Source: an uncultured Blautia sp. (lineage in GTDB: Bacteria; Bacillota; Clostridia; Lachnospirales; Lachnospiraceae). Taken from it: a stretch of DNA of 64,000 nucleotides. The notes under the pieces were generated by a model that was given only the letters and a program-made list of their open reading frames with translations, did no database searches and had not been told where the DNA came from. A program made the translations under genes and the position numbers. Below, piece by piece: positions 18,497 to 27,333 of this stretch. The stretch covers positions 1 to 64,000 of the forward strand of contig CAKRRG010000001.1 in assembly GCA_934394545.1 (NCBI GenBank), written 5' to 3'. Every line of letters starts with the position of its first letter. Within the stretch, counting starts at the first letter, position 1.

Positions 18497-19525
18497 ATGA
18501 AAAAAAAGTTACTTGCTGTAATTCTTGCAGCCGCAGCAGTGTGCGGCAGTGTGGCACCGGTATACGCAGCGGATTCGGAACTGGTTCTTTATACCTGGGC
18601 AGGAATGTTTCCCCAGGAGGTTCTGGATGGTTTCGAAGAGGAGACCGGCTGTAAGGTAGTGTATTCCAACTTTGACACAGATGAGACGATGCTTGAGAAG
18701 GTATCCATGGCAAAGGGTGGAGACTACGATGTGGTAATCGCCGATGATTATATTCTTGAGAAGATCGTGGAAGAAGGTCTTGCCACGAAGCTTGACAAGG
18801 ATAAAATCTCAAACTGGGGAAACATCAATCCTCTTTATCAGGGACAGTTCTACGATGAAAAGGATGAATACACCGTACCATATGGAGCTGGAATCCCTCT
18901 GATCGTATATGATCCGGAGGAAGTGGATATAGATATCAAGGGTTATGCAGATCTGTGGGATCCGTCTCTGGAAGACAGTGTGGCATTAATTGCAAACTAC
19001 CGTGTTATCAATGGAATTACACTTCTTACCATGGGAAAAAGCATGAATGAGGAGGATGTGGATACGATCGCAGAAGCAGGCCAGAAGCTTGTTGAGCTTG
19101 CACCGAACATCCGCATGCTCCAGGATGATAACACCCAGAATGCATTGCTGAACGGAGAGGCTTCTGTGGCTCTTCTTTATACCTCACAGGTAACCGCTGT
19201 CCTGGCAGAGAATCCGGATCTGAAGGTTGTATATCCGGAAGAGGGTCTTGGATTCGGTGTTATGGGTATGTTTATCCCAAGCGCTGCACCGAATGCAGAT
19301 GCTGCTTATGAGTTTGTGGATTATATTTTAAGACCAGAGGTTGCAGCACAGTGCTTTAATTACATCGGTTATTACTGCACAAATAAGGCAGCAGATGAAC
19401 TGGTTGACGAGAATCTGGTAGTTCCGGATAGTGTGACAAGTGGTGAGAGTATTAAGAATGTAAGCGCTGAGGCAGAAGAACAGTATAATAAGAACTGGAC
19501 AGAGTTTAAGGCCGCTTGCGATTAA
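18497..19525 (+). CDS. potD: Spermidine/putrescine-binding protein
   Basis: Secreted receptor of about 342 residues. Start at ATG 18497 is preferred over 18488 because of spacing to GAGGAGA. The N-terminus is a signal peptide (MKKKLLAVILAAAAV) ending near VYAADSE; a cysteine in VCGS could alternatively be a weak lipobox. The mature part begins LVLYTWAGMFPQEVLDGFEE, the PotD/PotF pattern. It lies 50 bp after the PotC-PotD fusion and so is a second receptor in the operon; it may serve the first transporter, which has none. Confidence 0.9.
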   Translation: MKKKLLAVILAAAAVCGSVAPVYAADSELVLYTWAGMFPQEVLDGFEEETGCKVVYSNFDTDETMLEKVSMAKGGDYDVVIADDYILEKIVEEGLATKLDKDKISNWGNINPLYQGQFYDEKDEYTVPYGAGIPLIVYDPEEVDIDIKGYADLWDPSLEDSVALIANYRVINGITLLTMGKSMNEEDVDTIAEAGQKLVELAPNIRMLQDDNTQNALLNGEASVALLYTSQVTAVLAENPDLKVVYPEEGLGFGVMGMFIPSAAPNADAAYEFVDYILRPEVAAQCFNYIGYYCTNKAADELVDENLVVPDSVTSGESIKNVSAEAEEQYNKNWTEFKAACD

Positions 19526-19574
19526 GCAAATAAAAAACAGGCTCTTTTTTGAGAATTTTTAAAGGGGAAAAAAT

Positions 19575-21194
19575 ATGGAAATATACAAGGGAGCTTCTGC
19601 CTTTGCAGGAGTGGCCATTGGCAAAATCCGATTTTACAGAAAGGGAGAATATCAGGTCCGGCAGCATCAGACGGATGATGTGAAGAAGGAACTGAAGAAT
19701 TTCGACATAGCAAGAAGACATGTGATGCAGACTTTGAAAGAGGAGTATGACAAGGACCATATGGATCAGATCCTGGAGCAGGCAGAGCTTCTTGGCTCCG
19801 GCAGCTTTCTTCGGGCAGTGCAGAGCATGGTCACAGGAGAGAAGGTAACAGCAGCTTATGCCGTACAGACGACCAGGGATGAACTGCAGAGTACGTTTTC
19901 CGGTCTGAATGCTCCCTCTGTGAAGGAACGAATCCATAACGTAAGCCGGATATCCGACCTGCTTCTTGGTATTCTGGGAGAAGATACCAGGAAAATTGAT
20001 CTTGGAGAGGAGCCTGTGATTCTGGCAGCAGAAACCTTATCCCCTGTAGAACTGATGGAAATGAACAAAGATATACTTCTTGGCATTATCACACGTGGGG
20101 GATCTGCTACCTCTCATGCGGCAATTCTGGCGAAAAACATGGATATTCCCTGTGTTACAGGCATCGGGCTCCCGCAGTCTGAGGAAGAGTGGGAAGACAG
20201 TGTTGCCATTATTGACGGGTATACAGGAACGGTTTATCTGGAACCGGATAATGAAGTTCGCAAAGAATACGAAATCCGGCGGAAGGCAGACCTGATAGAG
20301 AGAGAAGCGCTTTTGCAGCTGAAAAATGAAGCCGACGTAACGAAGGATGGTCGTAAGGTGGGAATCTATGCCAATATTGGCAGCCTGGATGATCTGAACA
20401 GTGCGATTTATTACGGAGCAAGAGGAATCGGACTTTTGCGAAGCGAATTTCAGTACCTGGGCAGAGAAAGTTATCCAGGTGAAGAGGAGCTTTTTCAGGC
20501 ATATAAAAAGATTGCAGAAACAATGGGTGACCGTCTGGTGGTTATCCGTACGGCAGATCTTGGTGCAGACAAGACAGCCTCCTATCTGGAAATCCCCAAG
20601 GAAACCAATCCGCTTATGGGAAACCGTGGAATCCGCCTGAGCCTTGACCGGAAGAACCTTTTTAAGACACAGATCCGTGCCATTTACCGTGCAAGTCTGT
20701 ATGGCAATCTGGGAATGATGTATCCTATGATCTGCTCCGAAGAGGAGATGGATGAGGTAGAAGCTGTAGTAGATGAGGTAAAGGCAGAGCTGCAGAGGTC
20801 AGAAGTACCATTTCAGAATGTGAGAACCGGAATTATGATGGAGACTCCGGCTGCGGTAATGATCGGAGAAGAACTGGCCAGACGAGTGGATTTCATGGGA
20901 ATCGGAACGAATGACCTGACCCAGTATACCCTTGCAATGGACAGACAGAATCCATTGTTGCAGAAAAAATACAACGATCACCATCCTGCAATCCTGAAGA
21001 TGATCCAGATGATCGTGGAAGCAGGACATGCACAGAACTGTAAGGTGTGTCTTTGCGGAGAACTGGCAGCAGATACCAGACTGACAGAGACCTTTCTCAG
21101 AATGGGAGTTGATGCATTGTCTGTGGTTCCGGTTTGTATACTGCCGGTAAGAAAAGCAATCAGAGAGGTTTGGGTTGGAGAAAAGGATGAATAA
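19575..21194 (+). CDS. ptsI: PTS phosphoenolpyruvate-protein phosphotransferase (enzyme I)
   Basis: Cytosolic general PTS enzyme of 539 residues that transfers phosphate from PEP to HPr. The phosphohistidine site GGSATSHAAILAKN lies near residue 180; the PEP-binding barrel carries LLRSEFQYL, the EFRT-equivalent region IRTADLGADK, GTNDLTQYTLAMDR and the catalytic cysteine in CLCGELAAD. It is somewhat shorter than the usual 570 residues. No ptsH is adjacent. The end overlaps the DUF362 gene by eight bases. Confidence 0.93.
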   Translation: MEIYKGASAFAGVAIGKIRFYRKGEYQVRQHQTDDVKKELKNFDIARRHVMQTLKEEYDKDHMDQILEQAELLGSGSFLRAVQSMVTGEKVTAAYAVQTTRDELQSTFSGLNAPSVKERIHNVSRISDLLLGILGEDTRKIDLGEEPVILAAETLSPVELMEMNKDILLGIITRGGSATSHAAILAKNMDIPCVTGIGLPQSEEEWEDSVAIIDGYTGTVYLEPDNEVRKEYEIRRKADLIEREALLQLKNEADVTKDGRKVGIYANIGSLDDLNSAIYYGARGIGLLRSEFQYLGRESYPGEEELFQAYKKIAETMGDRLVVIRTADLGADKTASYLEIPKETNPLMGNRGIRLSLDRKNLFKTQIRAIYRASLYGNLGMMYPMICSEEEMDEVEAVVDEVKAELQRSEVPFQNVRTGIMMETPAAVMIGEELARRVDFMGIGTNDLTQYTLAMDRQNPLLQKKYNDHHPAILKMIQMIVEAGHAQNCKVCLCGELAADTRLTETFLRMGVDALSVVPVCILPVRKAIREVWVGEKDE

Positions 21195-22374
21195 AAAAAG
21201 CAAAGTGGTAGTGCTCCCCTGTGAGACATACGAGGAAGAGCGGATTTATCAGCTGATGAAAAATGGGCTGGAAGAACTTGGAGGCGTTGAAAGTCTTATC
21301 CGTAAAGAGGAGAAAATCCTTCTGAAACCCAATCTTCTGAAAAAAGCAGAGGTGGAAAAAGCGGTCATCACCCATCCTGTGATCGTAGGTGCTTTTGCCC
21401 GGATCTTACGGGAAGAAGGGTATGAAAATATTGTGCTGGCAGATTCCTGTGGACATGGAACAACGAAGCAGGTGATCCAGGGAACCGGAATGGACACATA
21501 TCTGGAAAAGTACCGGATTCCGGCCATTGACTATACGAAAGGGGTACGGGTGGAGAATCCGGATGGAATCCAGGCGAAGGATTTTATTTTGCCCAAAGAA
21601 CTGCTGGAGGCAGACTGCGTCATTTCTCTTTCCAAGATGAAAACCCATGCACTGGAACGAATTACAGGTGCGGTGAAGAACAGCTATGGTTTCATATATG
21701 GGAAAAATAAAGCCATCGGTCATACCAAGTATCCAAGTGCGGACAGCTTCGCCAGGATGCTGATCGATTTGAATCAATATGTGAAGCCAAGACTTTACAT
21801 CATGGATGGAATCACAGCAATGGAAGGAAACGGACCAGGTGCCGGAGATCCGGTTGCTATGAATGTGATCCTTATGTCTACAGATCCTGTGGCGCTGGAC
21901 AGCGTATTTGCAAGGCTTGTGTATCTGAAGCCGGAAATGGTACCCACCAATTACCATGGGGAGAAGATGGGACTGGGAAATTGTAAGGAAGAGAATGTGG
22001 AGATTGTGGTGGCTTCCAGGGAGAATCCAACGACAGCTGACAGAAAAGATGTTGAGAAAAAGTGTCGTACAATTTCTATGGAGGATTTGCTAGATAAATA
22101 TGGTAATCCAAATTTTAACGTAGATCGCACCCAGCTTCGCAACAATGTCTGGACCAGGCTTGCCAAAGCGCTGAATATTTTTCAGAAGAAGCCCTATATC
22201 GAGGCAGATAAATGTGTGAGCTGCGGAATCTGTGTAAACAGCTGTCCCGTCCCCGGCAAGGCTGTGGATTTCCGAAACGGCAGGAAACATCCACCGGTTT
22301 ATGATTATAAGAAATGTATCCGATGCTTCTGCTGTCAGGAAATGTGCCCCAAGAAGGCAATTAAGGTGAAGTGA
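21187..22374 (+). CDS. DUF362 domain protein with C-terminal 2[4Fe-4S] ferredoxin domain
   Basis: 395-residue protein from ATG 21187 (GGAG six bases upstream). The N-terminal 300 residues are a DUF362 domain (LLKPNLLKKAEVEKAVITHP, SLSKMKTHALERITGAVKN). The C-terminus has two four-cysteine clusters, CVSCGICVNSCPVPGK and CIRCFCCQEMCPKKAI, which bind two [4Fe-4S] centres. It is a probable redox protein of unknown substrate, overlapping ptsI by 8 bp. Confidence 0.88.
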   Translation: MNKKSKVVVLPCETYEEERIYQLMKNGLEELGGVESLIRKEEKILLKPNLLKKAEVEKAVITHPVIVGAFARILREEGYENIVLADSCGHGTTKQVIQGTGMDTYLEKYRIPAIDYTKGVRVENPDGIQAKDFILPKELLEADCVISLSKMKTHALERITGAVKNSYGFIYGKNKAIGHTKYPSADSFARMLIDLNQYVKPRLYIMDGITAMEGNGPGAGDPVAMNVILMSTDPVALDSVFARLVYLKPEMVPTNYHGEKMGLGNCKEENVEIVVASRENPTTADRKDVEKKCRTISMEDLLDKYGNPNFNVDRTQLRNNVWTRLAKALNIFQKKPYIEADKCVSCGICVNSCPVPGKAVDFRNGRKHPPVYDYKKCIRCFCCQEMCPKKAIKVK

Positions 22375-22402
22375 TGAGCAGGTATATTATATTTGCTTAA
22401 AT

Positions 22403-22639
22403 GTGGAAAGGGTGATGGATATGTTTTCTGAGGAACTTCGCATTTTGGATCGAAATACGGTAGAATACATGGTCGATCAGATGCAGAATACGATTGATGA
22501 ACAGAAGAAAGAGCTTGAAACCAAAGATTTAGAGCTTGAAACCAAAGATTCAGAACTAAAGTCAAAAGATGATGAGTTAGCTGCTCAGAAGCTGGAGATT
22601 ATCCGGCTGCGTGAGCTACTTGCTGCTAAGGAGAAGTAA
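22403..22639 (+). pseudogene. Coiled-coil fragment resembling the C-terminus of an Rpn-family nuclease
   Basis: A 78-residue frame: MFSEELRILDRNTVEYMVDQ followed by a charged coiled coil with internal repeats. The first half resembles the C-terminal region of Rpn (PD-(D/E)XK) recombination-promoting nucleases common in Lachnospiraceae; the catalytic N-terminal domain is absent, so a relic is likely. A 21-bp unit is tandemly repeated twice inside it (22511-22552). It ends at a bidirectional terminator. Assignment rests on memory of family sequences. Confidence 0.45.
22511..22552 (+). repeat. Tandem 21-bp repeat coding for a coiled-coil heptad
   Basis: Two copies of a 21-bp unit beginning GAGCTTGAAACCAAAGATT, differing at one base, each encoding ELETKD plus one residue. 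In-frame and therefore length-neutral for the reading frame. Confidence 0.85.
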
Positions 22640-22654
22640 ACAGATATAAGAAAG

Positions 22655-22699
22655 CCACTGTGGAAGGATGGAAAATCCATCGATTCTACAGTGGTTTTT
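22655..22699. terminator. Bidirectional terminator between convergent genes
   Basis: CCACTGT at 22655-22661 pairs with ACAGTGG at 22688-22694, extended inward by GGAA/TTC and GGATGG/CCATC, followed by TTTTT. On the minus strand the stem is followed by CTTTCTT. It serves both the upstream plus-strand genes and the methyltransferase gene. Confidence 0.85.
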
Positions 22700-22703
22700 C
22701 ATG

Positions 22704-23582
22704 TTATTTCAAAAGTCTGCTTACTTCCCTAATGTATTCCGGGGTAGTACCGCAGCAACCGCCTACGATATCTGCACCGGCGTCGACCAGTGCTTTGATG
22801 TGCTTCGCAAATTCATCGGCTTTCATAGAGTAAATGGCATTTCCCTTGTCGTCAATGAATGGCATTCCAGCGTTTGGCTTGGCGATAACAGGGATGGATA
22901 CATTCTCTTTTATATTGCGGATGACGGAGATCAGTTGATCCGGACCTACCGAGCAGTTTACACCTACTGCGTCTGCTCCGGCTGCTTCCAGGGAAACGGC
23001 TGCTTCAATGGCATTCCCACCACTGAAGATACTTCCGTCAGCATCGACTGTCATGGTACACATAATAGGAAGGTCACAGGTCGCAGAAGCGGCATCTACT
23101 GCTGCCAGAGTTTCTTCGATATTGATCATAGTCTCAGCAACGATCAGATCCACACCGGAATCCTTCAGAATATTGATCTGCTCCTGATACATTTCAAATG
23201 CGGCTTCATAGGTCATCTCGCCGGCAGGAGCCATCATCTTGCCACTGGTGGTGATATCTGCTGCTACATAAACTTTATGAGGCGCTGCGTCCGCTACTTC
23301 TCTTGAATAAGAAACCAGGGTGCGGTTAATCTCTTCGATACGATCCTGCAGACCATGCATGGTGAGATTTACCCGATTGCCGCCGAAGGTAGGTGCATAG
23401 ATAATATTACTTCCTGCTTCTACGTAAGCGCGCTGAAGCTTCTGGATCACATCCTTATGTGCCAGCACCCATTCCTCTGTGCAGACGCCCTTAGGCATTC
23501 CGGCAGCCATCAGATTCGAGCCAGTGGCGCCGTCCAAAATAACAATGTTCTGTGTCAACTCCTGAAATTCCTGTTTTGTCAT
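22704..23582 (-). CDS. Homocysteine S-methyltransferase family protein
   Basis: 292-residue zinc methyltransferase of the MmuM/BHMT/MetH N-terminal type. It has the N-terminal DGATGSNLMAAG motif and the zinc ligands GVNCSVGP (about residue 205) and GGCCGTTPEYI (about 275). The length is that of a stand-alone homocysteine domain without corrinoid or folate modules, so methyl donor is probably S-methylmethionine, betaine or a corrinoid protein partner. AGGAGG precedes the ATG. A TGGAAA-17-TATAAT promoter pair lies upstream on the same strand near 23690-23720. Confidence 0.88.
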   Translation of the reverse strand: MTKQEFQELTQNIVILDGATGSNLMAAGMPKGVCTEEWVLAHKDVIQKLQRAYVEAGSNIIYAPTFGGNRVNLTMHGLQDRIEEINRTLVSYSREVADAAPHKVYVAADITTSGKMMAPAGEMTYEAAFEMYQEQINILKDSGVDLIVAETMINIEETLAAVDAASATCDLPIMCTMTVDADGSIFSGGNAIEAAVSLEAAGADAVGVNCSVGPDQLISVIRNIKENVSIPVIAKPNAGMPFIDDKGNAIYSMKADEFAKHIKALVDAGADIVGGCCGTTPEYIREVSRLLK

Positions 23583-23705
23583 ATTGTATTCCTCCTAGAT
23601 AGGGCAATGCCCGATACGGTAGATTTCGTCATAGTCCCATCCGCGTCCTGGATATTATAACGATAAAAAAATTTACAAATCTTACGTATTATAACACTAT
23701 TTAGC

Positions 23706-23734
23706 TTGATTTTCCAGTTGTCAGCGTATAAAAT
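23706..23734 (+). promoter_or_regulatory. Promoter of the LCP gene
   Basis: TTGATT at 23706-23711, 17-bp spacer, TAAAAT at 23729-23734, 47 bp upstream of the start codon. Confidence 0.55.
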
Positions 23735-23780
23735 ATAAGATATGCTTTTAAAGATAAAAGAAAATTAAAGGAGCAAAGAG

Positions 23781-25436
23781 ATGAGTAGAAGGAGAAGAAG
23801 AAACGACTGGATACCAGGCGCGGTGATCACTATCATCGTCATTATGCTTTCTGTTGTTTTTATGGGACTTTTGGCCATGACCAAGATGATCCCGACTATT
23901 TATATGCTGATCATCGGTATTGTATTGGCGGTGATCTCAGCCATTATCTGGCTGCTGGTATGGCACACCAGATATAGAGGCCGGTTTATCGGAGGAACCA
24001 TATTTGCAGTGCTTATGATGGTGATTCTGGTATTTGGCGGTTTCTATATTAATAAGACGAGATCCGCCATTAACAGCATTTCCGGTGAAACCACTGAGGT
24101 AACCCAGATGGCAGTCTATGTGAAGAGTGATGACGCTGCAGATTCTGTGGAAGCGACTGCAGGATATACGTATGGTATTCTGTCCTCACTTGACCGCGAG
24201 AATACAGACGGTGCGATTGAGCATCTGAAGAGTGAGTTTGGCACAGATGTACAGACGAAAGAGTACGCCGGTCTTACGGAGCTTGCAGATGGAATCCTGA
24301 ATAACGAAGTAAATGCCATGCTTCTGAATAACGCTTATCTCAGCGTTTATGAGGATATGGATGGATATACGGACTTCGGAACTAAGGTGAAAGAGGTTGG
24401 AACTGTAGATGTAGAGACGAAGATCCAGGCAGCAGAGGAGGCGGTTCCCATTGAGCCGATCACCACTGCGAATGGTGGTAAGATCTATACCATCTACCTT
24501 AGCGGTATTGACACCAGAGGAGAGATGACTGCTAAGAGCCGAAGTGATGTAAATATTATTGCCACTGTAAATACAGATACCCATGAGATCCTGCTGGTTT
24601 CCACACCGCGAGATTACTTTGTACCGCTTTCTATTTCCGGTGGAGTACCGGATAAGCTGACACATGCCGGTATTTACGGAATTGATGTGTGTATGGATAC
24701 TCTTGGAATGCTGTATGGCGTTGATATTAATTATTACTTCCGAATCAACTTTGGTGGATTCGTGAAGGTGATCGATGCACTTGGCGGAATTACCGTTAAT
24801 TCTGATTATGATTTTGATTCCAAGAATATTCTGGGCTATCACTTTAATAAGGGCGAGAATTATCTGAATGGTGAGCAGGCGCTTGTCTTCGCAAGAGAGC
24901 GTTTCGCATTCCAGGAAGGTGACCGTCAGCGTGGTAAGAACCAGATGGAGGTTATCCGCGGAGTTGTAAGAAAGGCACTTTCTCCGGAAATCCTTACCAG
25001 CTATTCCTCCATTCTTTCCAGTCTGGATGGATGCTTCGGTACGAACATCACATATGAGGAAATCGCAGAGATTCTTCAGCAGCAGCTTACCAATGGCGGT
25101 GACTGGACCATCGTATCCTATAGTGTAAATGGTACAGGTGCTACCGAGAAGCCATATTCCATGAGCCAGAAGGCATACGTTATGGTTCCAGATCAGAGTA
25201 CGGTCGATAAGGCTAAGAGCCTGATGGAAAAGATTCGTAATGGCGAGGTTGTGACTCAGGAGGAAGCTGACGCAGCGGTTAGCGGAAGCACAGAGAGCAC
25301 ATCCGCAGAGAGCGTTGCAGAGTCGGGAACCGTAGCTACTGAGACACAGGCTGATACAACAGCTGATGGAGCTGCCGCAGATGGCACTACAGCTACAGAC
25401 GGGGCGACAGCAGATACAACAACTACACAGCAGTAA
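23781..25436 (+). CDS. LytR-CpsA-Psr (LCP) family cell-wall ligase
   Basis: 551-residue membrane protein that probably attaches anionic or capsular polymers to peptidoglycan. Three hydrophobic helices occupy residues 10-95. An extracellular accessory region follows, then the LCP domain from about residue 235: SGIDTRGEMTAKSRSDVN, STPRDYFVPL, and the conserved arginines in VFARERFAFQEGDRQRGKNQ. The last 60 residues are rich in Thr, Ala, Ser and Asp, a wall-spanning linker type. Its position a few kb before the capsule locus fits a role in anchoring that capsule, although other genes intervene. Confidence 0.92.
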   Translation: MSRRRRRNDWIPGAVITIIVIMLSVVFMGLLAMTKMIPTIYMLIIGIVLAVISAIIWLLVWHTRYRGRFIGGTIFAVLMMVILVFGGFYINKTRSAINSISGETTEVTQMAVYVKSDDAADSVEATAGYTYGILSSLDRENTDGAIEHLKSEFGTDVQTKEYAGLTELADGILNNEVNAMLLNNAYLSVYEDMDGYTDFGTKVKEVGTVDVETKIQAAEEAVPIEPITTANGGKIYTIYLSGIDTRGEMTAKSRSDVNIIATVNTDTHEILLVSTPRDYFVPLSISGGVPDKLTHAGIYGIDVCMDTLGMLYGVDINYYFRINFGGFVKVIDALGGITVNSDYDFDSKNILGYHFNKGENYLNGEQALVFARERFAFQEGDRQRGKNQMEVIRGVVRKALSPEILTSYSSILSSLDGCFGTNITYEEIAEILQQQLTNGGDWTIVSYSVNGTGATEKPYSMSQKAYVMVPDQSTVDKAKSLMEKIRNGEVVTQEEADAAVSGSTESTSAESVAESGTVATETQADTTADGAAADGTTATDGATADTTTTQQ

Positions 25437-25455
25437 AGACAGAAAGAATATGAGA

Positions 25456-25492
25456 AGAGGCAGACTATAAGAAAATGGTCTGCCTCTTTTTT
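25456..25492 (+). terminator. Terminator after the LCP gene
   Basis: Perfect 10-bp stem AGAGGCAGAC (25456-25465) with GTCTGCCTCT (25478-25487), followed by TTTTT. Confidence 0.92.
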
Positions 25493-25615
25493 AACCGAAT
25501 TAAGTTAGCGAAGCGGACCTGGAATATCCGCTTGACTAAATTTGTAAATCTTTAAGATGATTTTTATACTAAATTATGATAAGATAAAAACAGGAAAAAG
25601 GGGGAGGCGATAGCT

Positions 25616-25810
25616 ATGACAAGACTGGGACAAATGCTAGTAGACGATGGAATTAAAATAGGAGAAGTACGCGGACGTGAGGAAACTCAAAGAAAAATGA
25701 ATTCCCTGATAAATGCTTTATTGACGGCGAATCGTACAGACGATTGCCTGAGAGCAACGCAGGATGCGGACTATCGTGAGAAGCTTATGAGAGAACTAGG
25801 AATTAACTAG
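25616..25810 (+). CDS. Small hypothetical protein, possible Rpn-family C-terminal relic
   Basis: 64-residue frame preceded by GGGGGAGG. It starts MTRLGQMLVDDGIKIGEVRG and ends YREKLMRELGIN, resembling the tails of clostridial Rpn-like or related small charged proteins; no catalytic part is present. A strong hairpin without a T run (AAGGGCCGG 25829-25837, CCGGCCCTT 25848-25856) follows. Could be a short functional gene or a relic. Confidence 0.4.
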   Translation: MTRLGQMLVDDGIKIGEVRGREETQRKMNSLINALLTANRTDDCLRATQDADYREKLMRELGIN

Positions 25811-26070
25811 AGCATGCTTTACAAATGCAAGGGCCGGGAGATCACTTCCGGCCCTTCTGATAAACATGTTTTAGAATAAACACGCTCCAGAATAAACACG
25901 CTCCAGAATAAATACCAGCATAAATGCAAATAATAAAAAAAGATGACCCCATAGTCGCATTATTTCAGTAATGCGTATTTGTGCTGCAGACAAGCAAGAA
26001 TACGGTACAAAATGGGCTATTGACCACGTATAACGACCACTTATTTCGCGGAGACACAACTGTTTTCTAC
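25811..26070. other. Intergenic stretch with hairpin and short tandem repeat
   Basis: No gene is seen. The stretch holds a GC-rich hairpin (25829-25856), a 16-bp tandem repeat (25873-25916) and two GACCAC motifs (26019-26046) related to a motif seen near the recombinase promoter and in the structured RNA region. Confidence 0.6.
25873..25916 (+). repeat. 16-bp tandem repeat, 2.7 copies
   Basis: Unit AGAATAAACACGCTCC at 25873-25888 and 25889-25904, with a partial diverged third copy to 25916. Confidence 0.85.
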
Positions 26071-26131
26071 ACAAAAAAAGACAATCACTTAGAAGCGCTT
26101 ATCATATAACACTTCTGAAATGATTGTCTTA
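26071..26131 (-). terminator. Terminator of the recombinase gene
   Basis: Long imperfect stem on the minus strand (AGACAATCA with TGATTGTCT, extended by AGAAG/CTTCT) followed by TTTTTTT at 26078-26072. It lies 16 bases after the recombinase stop codon. Confidence 0.85.
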
Positions 26132-26147
26132 TTCTCCGAAGAGATTG

Positions 26148-27290
26148 CTATATTACTCTTTCCATCATTTGATTCATATACTGCCGTTTGGTTTCCGACT
26201 GGATATGCACATACAGATCCAAGGTCGTGCGTACGGAGGTATGTCCCAGAATTTCCGACAGGGACTTGGTATCAAAGCCTTGCTCTACCCAGCGGCATGA
26301 GAACTGATGCCGCAAGGCATGGATTTTGATCTGTGGTATTCCACAGTTCTTCAGCAAGGTTGCGTATCTGCGTTGAATGGCTCTGGGCTCCATACATTTC
26401 GATGTTCCGGTGAGAACATAAGCAGCCCCATCCTTGCAGAAACGTTTTGCATAAAAAATCAGCTTATCTGGCAATGGGATTTCCCGGTTGGAATGCTCTG
26501 TTTTCGGCGGACCAATATACAAAATTGTTTTTGAGATTTTCCCGGTAGCAGGATCTTTTGTACCGTCCAGATTTTTGATACGGATTACCGTCCGCTGTAT
26601 ATGAATCTTGTGCTGAATGAAATCAATATCCTCCCAACGCAGTCCGCTAAGTTCCCCTACACGAATCCCAGTATGCATACAAAGGAGCAGCCCGAAATTA
26701 AAGTCATTCAGATTTTCAATAAGGGCCTGCTGCAGCCGGTCATAATTCTCATACTCCATGATCTGTACCTCCTTTCCCATACCTGCGATATGCGGATAGC
26801 GTATAGGCTCACCGGGGTAAATGCCTTCCTTAGCTGCAAAATTCAGAACACTGCGAAGCACACTAAGGATAACATGAATGGTGCCCACGGATAACTCTAG
26901 TTCCTTTTTCTTATGAATAAGCTGTGTGACTCTGGTGTTGGTGAGCTGCCGGATCTGAACATTCCCGATTTCCGGAATTAGTTGGTTGTTAAGAATTGCC
27001 TCATAATTAGAAAAAGTGCTGTCCTTGATGGTATGTCGGATCTGCTGCTTCCAATGCTCTGCTACCGTGCAAAAGGAAGCACGGTAATCCAGGATACCGG
27101 ATATCCTTACCAGATGACCATACCCCGGCAGCTCTGAAATCTTCCTGTTTCGTTTATCCTTTACTTCTCTGTAAGACTTCCCGTAGATGGAGCCGTAATG
27201 GATCTTCCCCTCTGGCTCCCGATATTTGATATAGCGGGCCTCCCAGCGCCCGTCCTTGCGTTTACGGATGTTTTCACCTTTTCTGCACAT
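26148..27290 (-). CDS. Tyrosine recombinase / integrase
   Basis: 380-residue phage-type integrase. It has an N-terminal arm-binding-like region, a core-binding SAM-like domain (about 75-160, FCTVAEHWKQQIRHTI) and a C-terminal catalytic domain with the active residues: Arg in HTGIRVGELSGL, His-X-X-Arg in HALRHQFSC, His in EILGH and Tyr in TLDLYVHIQ. The ATG at 27290 has AAGGAGG seven bases upstream. It is transcribed away from the TnpB-like gene and has its own terminator. No excisionase or other prophage genes are present, so it may act on a local site rather than mobilise a phage. Confidence 0.93.
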   Translation of the reverse strand: MCRKGENIRKRKDGRWEARYIKYREPEGKIHYGSIYGKSYREVKDKRNRKISELPGYGHLVRISGILDYRASFCTVAEHWKQQIRHTIKDSTFSNYEAILNNQLIPEIGNVQIRQLTNTRVTQLIHKKKELELSVGTIHVILSVLRSVLNFAAKEGIYPGEPIRYPHIAGMGKEVQIMEYENYDRLQQALIENLNDFNFGLLLCMHTGIRVGELSGLRWEDIDFIQHKIHIQRTVIRIKNLDGTKDPATGKISKTILYIGPPKTEHSNREIPLPDKLIFYAKRFCKDGAAYVLTGTSKCMEPRAIQRRYATLLKNCGIPQIKIHALRHQFSCRWVEQGFDTKSLSEILGHTSVRTTLDLYVHIQSETKRQYMNQMMERVI

Positions 27291-27304
27291 AACTGCCTCC
27301 TTAT

Positions 27305-27333
27305 TCTATAGACATGTACCAATTATTTGACCA
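27305..27333 (-). promoter_or_regulatory. Putative recombinase promoter overlapping a repeated motif
   Basis: On the minus strand TGGTCA (27333-27328), 17-bp spacer, TATAGA (27310-27305), just before the ribosome site. The -35 region lies within AGTGGTCAAA, which recurs exactly in the structured region downstream of the TnpB-like gene (28947-28956). Confidence 0.4.

Noticed and set aside
23583-23780. Possible SAM or B12 riboswitch before the homocysteine methyltransferase gene
   Set aside because: The leader is short; only a small GGGC/GCCC hairpin is seen, with none of the conserved riboswitch elements.
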